Source: Halalkalicoccus paucihalophilus
GTDB taxonomy: Archaea > Halobacteriota > Halobacteria > Halobacteriales > Halalkalicoccaceae
NCBI RefSeq assembly: GCF_001593955.1
Contig: NZ_LTAZ01000005.1
Span: 541,414 to 605,413 of the forward strand
Length of the DNA stretch: 64,000 nt
Direction: 5' to 3'
Part shown: positions 39,001 to 45,250 of the stretch, one piece after another
Layout of the letters: every line of letters begins with the position of its first letter
Position numbering within the stretch: the first letter of the stretch is position 1
Notes under the pieces: generated by a model
The model's database searches: none
The model's input: only the letters and a program-made list of their open reading frames with translations
Told to the model about the DNA's origin: nothing
Position numbers and translations under genes: made by a program

Positions 39001-39149
39001 CACGGGTTCAGGCGCTCTTGTGGGCGCGAACCCTCGGGGACACCCCGATGATCCTCGGCGCGCTCGCCTTTACCGTCGGCGCGGTCCGACAGCTCTATCG
39101 CGCGCGACGGCCCCCGACGGAACGCCACCGGAAAACCCCGGGGGCCTAG
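36072..39149 (+). CDS. norZ: Quinol-type nitric oxide reductase with a 275-residue N-terminal extension
   Basis: A 1025-residue membrane enzyme. Residues about 277-1010 are a complete qNOR, which reduces nitric oxide to nitrous oxide with electrons from quinol: TM1 (AALVVLFVVNLVGMGVGAWL), then GKKAFQANGLMNQGSILGNG, and a 12-helix core. The metal ligands are in RTWHVNLAVLW, VVHMWVEGVFEFF, SHHYWWVGLPDFW and VAHAHAATFG. Residues 1-275 are soluble, charged and helical, with no signal peptide, and have no counterpart in ordinary qNOR (about 750-790 residues). The start at 36072 is the only one giving the full frame. It ends four bases into the convergent gene. Confidence 0.88.
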   Translation: MTITRTLSERLPREARRRLPPLDRDAASRLKDRLSAGTEALTGLPTRVRRRADERTGRAIEDGVRRLTNENGFDDWDLPDDPVLDRFLSRYGLDDARLDERTLESIRNRLVAGPDGGTTRPLDRLVAELSARSGTDGDRPAERQFVEALSRLRADEDDPIRSLNDLLERDAIETAQRVEQLVVEDLPELLRRSRVDTNTDRGDRLPVAAALAAMTVIVDGEGVDPAVERGLVELASCLGRALDDGGDSPERALSELVRKYREDGLDLETLRSKPTGSAALVVLFVVNLVGMGVGAWLSYRHAPPIPEEVRGPDGTVLATAEQVRAGKKAFQANGLMNQGSILGNGAYFDADLTADALRLKAEFMREYYARKQGIESVEALDGDERAAIEERVRRDLDTDAPEGPILRYSAAEADAHRRIREAYVERYHEGDRNRGIPEGFVGSAEQAERVADFALWTAWMAHTDRPNADHSYTNDWPYEPAVGNRPTGQVLVWSTISLVLLVGGGALGVWAYHALDFAEPTTDVIDVPSPDEVSVTPAQYAAAWYVPVAGALFVVQALTGALLAHYYIERTGFFGIGDAIGIDIVSLLPFATVRTWHVNLAVLWITTLWLAGGLFLPGLFGDDDPPWQAAGTTALLGLLVTATVGAFAGVWLGIRGAFGTPEEGELWWWLGSEGLEYLEVGRLWKLLLLAGFAGWTGLVLRSVRRMDDSPTGLGHFLAYAGGSIALLFGASMLYTPETNVAVTEFWRWWVVHMWVEGVFEFFVTAVISVALVSMELIERRDAEKAILFEVFAIMGAGIVGVSHHYWWVGLPDFWVPLGTTFSTLEFVPLVFVLYRSLGEYRSLRAQGEEFPYEIPLLFILGSSVWNFVGGGVLGFFVNLPVINYYEHGTYLTVAHAHAATFGAFGLLALGLGTYILRVVTPEEAWDPTWFRGSFWLTNVGLAVMTLASLLPVGFAQLRTVYTEGYAEARSLEFYERPRVQALLWARTLGDTPMILGALAFTVGAVRQLYRARRPPTERHRKTPGA

Positions 39150-40399
39150 TCGGTCAGTCGCCCGTAGTAGCCCCGCAACCGCTGTCGTGCGAACTGCGCG
39201 AGCAACTCGAGATCGTCGAACTCGAGGAGTTTCGCGATGGCCACCTTGCTCCCGGCGTTGATCCTGCTGAGGGTCTCGGTATCGAGGCGGTCGAGGTCCC
39301 GAAGCAGGGTATCGTAGCGCTCGTTCGAGGCGAGGTACAGCAGTTCCGTCATCGACAGGCGCGCGCCCTGTCCCGGTGCGACTTCGGTGTGCCAGAGCTC
39401 GTCGTACAGCGAGACCTCCTCGGCCGACGTATCGCGCTCGCTCGGGATGAGACACTGATCGGCGGTGATCGCAGCGGCCCGTCCTGATCGCATCCCCTTG
39501 TGGATCCCCTCACCCCAGAGTGGGTCGATCGTCGGGACGGTATCGCCGATCGCCATGAAGTTGTCCGTGCTCAGGGAGCCGGGGGGCTGGATGTGTGCGG
39601 AACCCCGATGCTGGCGACCCTCGATCCGCTCGGCGGCATTGAAGCGTGGATCGGTGTCCAGCCAGTGTTGGAGGTAGCCGTCGACCGTTCGGCGGGCTTC
39701 GGCGTACCGCTGGTAGCTCTCGTTTTGGATGTAACAGAGGCCGACCTTTGCCGTGTCCTCACCGGTGTGGAAGATCCAGGCATAGCCACCCGGTGCGTAC
39801 TCGTGATCGAGCCGGAGCATCATCGCGTCGGTCAGATCGGCGTATCCCGGTGCGTCGAGATCGACACCCTCGAGTTCGTACTCGATGCCGATCGCCTGCT
39901 TCGCTCGCTTGAGGTCGCTCACGCCGAGTGCCTTCGCCAGCGGGGCGGCCGGCCCGGTGGCATCCACGACGATGTCGCCGTAGACCTCCCGGGAGCCGTT
40001 GTACTGCACCCCGACGGCCTCGCCGTTCTCGGTGATCGGCTTCGAGACGCGGGCGTCGAAGCGGTACTCGGCCCCCGCTTCGATGCCGTCCTCGACGAGG
40101 TACGTCTTGAACGCGCCGAAATCCAGTACGCCGCCGGCCTGCTCCTGAACGAAGTGTTCGTTCGGCGATTCGATCACGATGCTGTCGGTGAAGTGCATCA
40201 CCACGTCGTCCGGGATCCCGAACGCCGCCAGCATCGAGGGAAACGTCCCGCCGGTCGATTTGTTGCTTTGACGCGGGAACTCCTCTTCCGATTCGGTCTC
40301 GAGGACGAGGACGTCGTACTGCCGTGCAGCGAGGTCTCGTGCACACTGTGCACCCGCGGGGCCGGCACCGGCAACCACGACGTCGAAGGAGTCGTCCAT
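39146..40399 (-). CDS. Geranylgeranyl reductase-family flavoprotein (archaeal lipid saturation)
   Basis: A 417-residue FAD enzyme of the digeranylgeranylglycerophospholipid reductase type, which saturates the isoprenoid chains of archaeal membrane lipids. It has the FAD motif VVVAGAGPAGAQCARDLA at the N-terminus, the substrate motif PGGYAWIFHTG near residue 205 and GDTVPTIDPLWGEGIHKG near residue 300. The ATG at 40399 is preferred over an upstream TTG; a TTCATAAC box lies about 30 bp upstream. It converges with the NOR gene. Other FAD oxidoreductases of this family are possible. Confidence 0.85.
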   Translation of the reverse strand: MDDSFDVVVAGAGPAGAQCARDLAARQYDVLVLETESEEEFPRQSNKSTGGTFPSMLAAFGIPDDVVMHFTDSIVIESPNEHFVQEQAGGVLDFGAFKTYLVEDGIEAGAEYRFDARVSKPITENGEAVGVQYNGSREVYGDIVVDATGPAAPLAKALGVSDLKRAKQAIGIEYELEGVDLDAPGYADLTDAMMLRLDHEYAPGGYAWIFHTGEDTAKVGLCYIQNESYQRYAEARRTVDGYLQHWLDTDPRFNAAERIEGRQHRGSAHIQPPGSLSTDNFMAIGDTVPTIDPLWGEGIHKGMRSGRAAAITADQCLIPSERDTSAEEVSLYDELWHTEVAPGQGARLSMTELLYLASNERYDTLLRDLDRLDTETLSRINAGSKVAIAKLLEFDDLELLAQFARQRLRGYYGRLTD

Positions 40400-40483
40400 A
40401 ACCAACCAATACGGGAACCTGTTATGAATTTTGGTACTCGGCGCGGCCCCGCTGCTGGAGACGACCCCACGTGCGCGCGATTC

Positions 40484-41056
40484 CTACCGGTAGAGGACGG
40501 TTTCCTGAAAGGTGATGAGATGGCTGTCGCGGGTCGACGCCGGGACGACGTCGCCGTCGACGAACCGGGCGTGATCCCCCGAGAGTGCCGCCAAGGAGGC
40601 CGCAAGCGCGTCGATGTTTCGCTGGGCGATCCGTCCGCTCCTGCCCGGATCGTGCTCGGCGATACGGATGTTCTCCTCGATACGCGCGGCGTTGAGCACG
40701 ATCACGTCCGTTTCCTGTCGATGAAACACGTGTGTGAACCGATCGAGCACGGAGACGACGTCCTGTAAGCGGCTTCCCGACCCGTCGGTGTCGAAGAGGC
40801 TCGCTCCGGGTGGAAACAGCGACGGATAGCCCTCCGAATCGGTCAGTCCGGCGGTGAACCCGTTCCGGTGGGTCTCCGTCAGCAGCGTCGCCACGGCCGC
40901 CTCGGCGTCCGGAGACAGGGTGTCGGGGATCTCGAGCAGGAGATACTCGCCAGTGAGTTCGTCGATCGAGATCGGAGAGTCGTACCCTCTCGAGTCCCGG
41001 TGGCGCGTCGGAAGACGCCGTAAAATGCCAGTAAAAAGCGACTTGATAGTCTGCAT
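40484..41056 (-). CDS. Conserved haloarchaeal hypothetical protein
   Basis: A 190-residue soluble protein with no signal peptide. It has a strand-like EYLLLEIPDTLSPDAEAAVA, then FTHVFHRQETDVIVLNAARI and DGDVVPASTRDSHLITFQET. It is leucine- and acid-rich as expected for a cytoplasmic haloarchaeal protein. The ATG at 41056 follows a GCTTAAC box about 28 bp upstream and is preferred over a GTG at 41119. Upstream of the lipid reductase in the same direction, but 84 bp apart. Family not recognised. Confidence 0.6.
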   Translation of the reverse strand: MQTIKSLFTGILRRLPTRHRDSRGYDSPISIDELTGEYLLLEIPDTLSPDAEAAVATLLTETHRNGFTAGLTDSEGYPSLFPPGASLFDTDGSGSRLQDVVSVLDRFTHVFHRQETDVIVLNAARIEENIRIAEHDPGRSGRIAQRNIDALAASLAALSGDHARFVDGDVVPASTRDSHLITFQETVLYR

Positions 41057-41783
41057 CCCGGGCGAGTAGACGCCGGATTTCCCGTTAAGCGCTTCGATCA
41101 AAAAATACAGTCTATCCACTGTCGATACGATGGCTACTCGTGGCGTGGGGAGGACGACGGTCGGGTCCAGTGGACCGTCGTCTCGACCGCTAGGAGGAAA
41201 CGATACCGTACCGGTTGCAGGCGATCATCCCGATTACGACGGCGAGAAAGCAGATCGTGTGGCTACTGTCGTTCGTACGTAGTTCGAAACGGGCGTGTGT
41301 CAGAGGCACCCGTCAGGCGTTCGCTTGGTTTGATTTCAAGTAGTGAGCTCATCCACTCCTTCCAAGCGAATCTGCCTACTCCGACCCAAGAGGAGAGACG
41401 GCAAAAGGATCATGCCTATCTATTTAGCATGGGAACGACGAGCAGCGTGGTGATCGTTCGGATAGTTCAAAAGGATAATGAGTATCGGCTAAATATTTAG
41501 TAGAATACGTACCTGATTCCCGTTCTGTTCCCCTGAATGGCGTCCGGTCGAGAGGACGCGGAGCCTCCACGTCGATCGGACGGTCTGTCGTGGCGGGTCA
41601 CGACCCGACGAGTGGTTCGGAGCAATCGATTGGTTCCGATACCAATATACGGTCGGAGCGCCAGTTCGCAACCGTCGACCCGGAACGGGGACCCGTCTCG
41701 GCTGTAGTGGACAGCGGTCCCGAACCCACCCGAAGGACACGGCGAGGGGGCGGGTCGTCCCTCGCCTTGGACGGAGTGTACTC
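41057..41783. other. Gap of about 730 bp with no confident gene
   Basis: The interval between the divergent hypothetical gene and the BAT regulator. AT-rich parts at 41400-41510 may be promoter. A GTG-started frame of 39 codons on the minus strand (41190-41309) has one hydrophobic stretch and a plausible small-membrane-protein look, but no promoter, so I leave it uncalled. Other frames are basic and not coding-like. Confidence 0.45.
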
Positions 41784-43793
41784 ATGTCACAACGCACCCG
41801 AACGGATCGTCAGGGGAGATCGGTCCTGTTAGCTACTGTCACGACGGCCGAACAGCCTCGCTCCGACAGCAGTCTCGCGTCCCGAAGCGAGTCGGACTCC
41901 GATGGGGTGACCGACGTGCTTTCGTTTCCGGACGTCGAGGAACTCTACCGAACGTTCACTCCGAAAGCGCTCGAACTGCTCGACGCGATCCGCCGTGAGC
42001 GCCCGGCGAGTATCACCGAAACCGCCCGGCTCGTCGGACGCGACGTCAAAAACGTCCACACGGAGCTCCACCGTCTCGACGACGCGGGGGCCGTGTCGTT
42101 CGTCGACGACGGACGGGCAACTCGCCCCGTCACCGAGTACGACGAGGTTCGGCTCCGCGTCTCGTTCGACGAGGGGGCTTTCGCGCCCGACGGGACGGGC
42201 GACAGGTCGGCTCCAACCGAGATCCCCGAAGCGGTCTACGGCCGGATCACTGACGCGGTCCTCTCACTCGATCCGGCCGCTCGTGTCACCTACGCCAACG
42301 AACGGGCCGAAGAGTTGCTCGAACATCCCGCCGAAGAGGTGGTCGGATCGGTGATCTGGAACGCGTTTCCCGAGGCGACCGGGACGGTCTTCGAGGACCA
42401 ATATCGACGGGCCGTTCGAACGCAAGAGCCCGTCAGCGGCGAGGGATACTTCGGCCCACTCGACGCCTGGTTCGCCGTCCGAGCGTATCCGACGGAGACC
42501 GGAGTGACGGCGTATTTCAGGGACGTCACCGACCGGAAACGCCGTGAGCAGCGGCTCGAGAACCAGCGTGCCGAACTCGCCGCGATCAACCACCTGAACG
42601 GTGTCATCCGGGAGATAACCCGCATGGCGATCGAGACACCCTCGCGCGAACGGATCGAGCAACGGCTCTGTGAGCAGTTGGTGGACACGGAACGGTACGC
42701 CTTTGCGTGGATCGGCTCGATAGAGAGAAGGACCCGAGACGTGACGTGGGACTGTATGGCCGGTGGCGACCGGTCGTATCTCGAGGCGTGTCGTACCTCC
42801 ATCGAACGTACGGATCCCCACGGACGGGGACCGACGGGGACCGCGATTCGAACGCACGAACCGCAGTTCGTACAGGACATGCGGACGGATCCCGACTACG
42901 GACCGTGGCGATCGGAGGCGCTCGAGCGGGGGTTTCGGGCGTCGGCAGCGATTCCCATCACGCACGACGGTGTCCTCTACAGCGTGTTGAACCTCTATGC
43001 GACGCGCCCGAACGCATTTACGAAGCCCGTCCGTGAGGCGCTCGGTCATCTCGGAACGGTAATCGGGTACGCGATTCACGCCGCCGAGCAGCGCACGGCA
43101 CTCCTGAGCGAGTCCGTCCGCGAGATCGAACTCCGCAACGAGGACTTCGCACAGCGGTTGGTCGGGTCCGACTCCGAGGTCCACCTCTCGGTGGACCGAA
43201 CGGTGCCGACCGGCGAAGGCAGGATCCTCCACTTCATGGAGGTGTCCGAGATGAGCGCCGAGGAGTTCGTCGACTCGATCACTCGAGTGCCGACGGTCGA
43301 GGAGGTGACGCTGCTCGAGGAAGACGAGCGGGACGGCTCGTTGGTGTTCGAGGTGACGATTGCCGAGCCGTCGCTGACCGGGACGCTCGTCTCATACGGG
43401 GGGCGGGTGCGGAGCGTGCAGACGACGGCCGACGGGACCCGTATCGTCGCGCAGTTGCCGCCGAGCGCTCCGATACGGGAGGTGGTCGAGGCGGTAAACG
43501 AGGTCCATCCGGGGACGGAACTCATCGCCCAACGAGCCGTCGAGCGCGAACCCAGAACGACCCGAGAGATCTACAGCGTGATTATGGATCGCCTCACCGA
43601 AAAGCAGCGTGCCGCACTCGAGACGGCGTACTTCGCGGGCTACTTCGAGTGGCCACGATCGGTAACCGGCGAGGACGTCGCGGCCATGCTCGGGATCACG
43701 GCACCGACGTTTACCAACCACATGCGGATCGCCGAACGGAAACTCCTGGCGGTGCTGTTTTCCGACGACACCGATCCGATATCGCTCGAATAA
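41784..43793 (+). CDS. Bacterio-opsin-activator (BAT) type regulator with N-terminal HTH, PAS, GAF and C-terminal HTH
   Basis: A 669-residue multi-domain regulator. Residues about 55-125 form a winged helix (ETARLVGRDVKNVHTELHRL), 150-265 a PAS domain (ITDAVLSLDPAARVTYANER), 275-425 a GAF domain (RIEQRLCEQLVDTERYAFAW), 450-600 the BAT domain, and 605-660 the HTH_10 DNA-binding domain (LTEKQRAALETAYFAGYFEW). Such proteins sense light, oxygen or small molecules and control transcription in haloarchaea. Having a second HTH at the N-terminus is unusual. It lies 130 bp before tRNA-Met on the other strand. Confidence 0.88.
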   Translation: MSQRTRTDRQGRSVLLATVTTAEQPRSDSSLASRSESDSDGVTDVLSFPDVEELYRTFTPKALELLDAIRRERPASITETARLVGRDVKNVHTELHRLDDAGAVSFVDDGRATRPVTEYDEVRLRVSFDEGAFAPDGTGDRSAPTEIPEAVYGRITDAVLSLDPAARVTYANERAEELLEHPAEEVVGSVIWNAFPEATGTVFEDQYRRAVRTQEPVSGEGYFGPLDAWFAVRAYPTETGVTAYFRDVTDRKRREQRLENQRAELAAINHLNGVIREITRMAIETPSRERIEQRLCEQLVDTERYAFAWIGSIERRTRDVTWDCMAGGDRSYLEACRTSIERTDPHGRGPTGTAIRTHEPQFVQDMRTDPDYGPWRSEALERGFRASAAIPITHDGVLYSVLNLYATRPNAFTKPVREALGHLGTVIGYAIHAAEQRTALLSESVREIELRNEDFAQRLVGSDSEVHLSVDRTVPTGEGRILHFMEVSEMSAEEFVDSITRVPTVEEVTLLEEDERDGSLVFEVTIAEPSLTGTLVSYGGRVRSVQTTADGTRIVAQLPPSAPIREVVEAVNEVHPGTELIAQRAVEREPRTTREIYSVIMDRLTEKQRAALETAYFAGYFEWPRSVTGEDVAAMLGITAPTFTNHMRIAERKLLAVLFSDDTDPISLE

Positions 43794-43810
43794 TACGAAT
43801 CCGATGGGGG

Positions 43811-43834
43811 TAGCGGGAGGTAGATTTGAACTAC
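43811..43834. repeat. 24-bp copy of the 3' end of tRNA-Met (possible att site)
   Basis: TAGCGGGAGGTAGATTTGAA plus CTAC at 43811-43834 is identical to 43926-43949, the T-arm and acceptor 3' half of the tRNA-Met gene. The copy is on the 3' side of the tRNA gene, about 90 bp beyond its 3' end. A 3'-end duplication is what a tRNA-targeting integrase leaves. No integrase gene is nearby, so it reads as a scar of a lost element. Confidence 0.7.
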
Positions 43835-43880
43835 GCCGACTTCGGTCGCTTCGCTCTACCGTTCTCTTATTCAAATCTAC
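43820..43880. repeat. Long hairpin next to tRNA-Met
   Basis: An 11-bp perfect inverted repeat with arms 43820-43830 and 43870-43880 (GTAGATTTGAA and complement) spans 39 bp. The left arm lies within the tRNA-end copy, so it includes the T-arm sequence. This may be part of an integration or recombination site. Confidence 0.55.
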
Positions 43881-43925
43881 TCCGTGCAATACCTGCTGCT
43901 CGCGGATTTGTTCGCAACAGAAGTA

Positions 43926-44000
43926 TAGCGGGAGGTAGATTTGAACTACCGATCTGCGGGTTATGAGCCCGCCGGAATCTCCTGGCTATCCCATCCCGCT
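43926..44000 (-). tRNA. tRNA-Met (CAT)
   Basis: Read on the minus strand, 75 nt form a complete cloverleaf: acceptor AGCGGGA pairs with TCCCGCT at the end with discriminator A, the anticodon loop is CTCATAA (anticodon CAT) on the stem GCGGG/CCCGC, and the T-arm is GGTAGTTCAAATCTACC. It is the elongator rather than the initiator type by its acceptor stem. There is no intron. CCA is not encoded. An AT-rich CTTAACTA box about 30 bp upstream is a likely promoter. Confidence 0.93.
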
Positions 44001-44112
44001 ACCAGTTCATACCGGAGTGTCGTAGTTAAGGGTTGTGATTCGGAAATCGCATCCCGGCGGCGAGGTAGACGGCGGGACAAACAGCTTTGAGGGTGCCACC
44101 CAGAGAAGGGGT

Positions 44113-44475
44113 ATGACACGACTCGCGCTGATCGCCCACGACGAGAAGAAACCCGATCTGATCAAGTTCGTCCGGCGCCACGAGGAACGCCTCGCCGAAT
44201 GTGACCTCATCGGAACGGGTACCACGGGAAAACGGCTCAACGAGGAAACCGGTCTCACCGTCGAACGCATGGCCTCGGGGCCGCTGGGCGGCGACATGAT
44301 GATCGGCGCGGAGATCGCAAAGGAGGCCCTCGACGGCGTGATATTCCTGCGCGATCCGCTTCGCGCCCAGCCACACGAACCGGACATCACCGCCCTATTG
44401 CGGATCTGTGACGTCCACGACACGCCGCTCGCGACGAACCTCGCGAGCGCGTCGTGTCTGATCGAGGGCGTCTGA
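44113..44475 (+). CDS. mgsA: Methylglyoxal synthase
   Basis: A 120-residue MgsA protein, which turns dihydroxyacetone phosphate into methylglyoxal. It has the phosphate-binding TGTTGKRLNE near residue 36, the catalytic region GPLGGDMMIGAEIA and DGVIFLRDPLRAQPHEPDI near residue 75. The start has MTRLALIAHDEKKPDL, the family consensus. Slightly shorter than bacterial MgsA. It is convergent with the next gene, separated by one base. Confidence 0.9.
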   Translation: MTRLALIAHDEKKPDLIKFVRRHEERLAECDLIGTGTTGKRLNEETGLTVERMASGPLGGDMMIGAEIAKEALDGVIFLRDPLRAQPHEPDITALLRICDVHDTPLATNLASASCLIEGV

Positions 44476-44476
44476 G

Positions 44477-44743
44477 CTACGCGGAGGGCGTGCCGCGCTT
44501 CTGGACGATGTCGACGGCCTCGGCGTCAATGGTTTCGACATCGAGGAAGTGGGGCACGTAGTTTCGCCGCTCGAAGTCCCCGCGTTCGTCCTCGGTGCCG
44601 ATGACACACCACAGTTGGGGACGCTCGGGGCCGTGCCAGTCGCCGTTTCGCGAGATCGAAAAGAGGACCATCTCCTGGTCGTCGTAGTCGATAATCCCGT
44701 CCTTTCGGACGCCGGGATCCCCGTGGATGATCAGGCGCTTCAT
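44477..44743 (-). CDS. HAH_0734-type haloarchaeal protein
   Basis: An 88-residue acidic protein that starts MKRLIIHGDPGVRKDGIIDY and has FSISRNGDWHGPERPQLWCV, a pattern I recognise as the haloarchaeal HAH_0734 family of unknown function. The ATG at 44743 is supported by a GCTTAATCG box about 30 bp upstream. A longer reading frame upstream is rejected because it would run over the divergent gene's start. Confidence 0.8.
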   Translation of the reverse strand: MKRLIIHGDPGVRKDGIIDYDDQEMVLFSISRNGDWHGPERPQLWCVIGTEDERGDFERRNYVPHFLDVETIDAEAVDIVQKRGTPSA

Positions 44744-44824
44744 GCGGTGGGGTTCGCCGGATGAACGATTAAGCGCTTCGAATGATCGACAGCCCTTTCT
44801 TCGCCACCGTGGTAGGCGAGGGAA

Positions 44825-45238
44825 ATGAATCGCTTTCTGCGTGCGATCAGCGCGGGTGTCGCCGCGACGACCGTACTGATGCTCGTGTTTCTGTTCAGTC
44901 AGGTACAGACGCGATCGCAACTGGGCGCGCCCGAGGCGATCGCCCGCTTCGTCGGGATGCCCGAACACCACATCATCGGCTTTGCGGTCTTCTGTGCGAT
45001 CGGGATCCTCGTCTGGCCGGTCGTCTTCGTGTTCGTCCGGGAACGGGTCGCGGGTCGCGGGCCCCGCGATCCGACCGTCCAAGGTCTCCTGTTCGGCGTC
45101 ATCCTCTGGGTCCTCTTTCTCGTCCTCGGGACGGGGCAACTGACGTGGCCGTTCGTCATTCTCTATCTCTTGTTCACCCTCATCGGCCACCTCGCCTACG
45201 GGTTCGTGTTGGGGTTCGTCTACGAGCGGTTGGTGTAG
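44825..45238 (+). CDS. DUF6789-type membrane protein
   Basis: A 137-residue protein with four membrane helices (about residues 5-25, 48-70, 83-103 and 108-130). It opens MNRFLRAISAGVAATTVLML and has GLLFGVILWVLFLVLGTGQ, matching the DUF6789 membrane family, often found near haem-copper oxidase genes. Its end lies 12 bp from the stop of the cox gene on the other strand. Role unknown. Confidence 0.75.
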   Translation: MNRFLRAISAGVAATTVLMLVFLFSQVQTRSQLGAPEAIARFVGMPEHHIIGFAVFCAIGILVWPVVFVFVRERVAGRGPRDPTVQGLLFGVILWVLFLVLGTGQLTWPFVILYLLFTLIGHLAYGFVLGFVYERLV

Positions 45239-45250
45239 GCCCTTCGACAG

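Noticed and set aside
41190..41309. 39-codon GTG frame on the minus strand with a hydrophobic stretch
   Set aside because: No promoter box at the right distance and no coupling to another gene. It is possible but not supported.
41297..41500. 67-codon plus-strand frame before the BAT gene
   Set aside because: Runs through an AT-rich promoter-like area and does not look haloarchaeal in composition.
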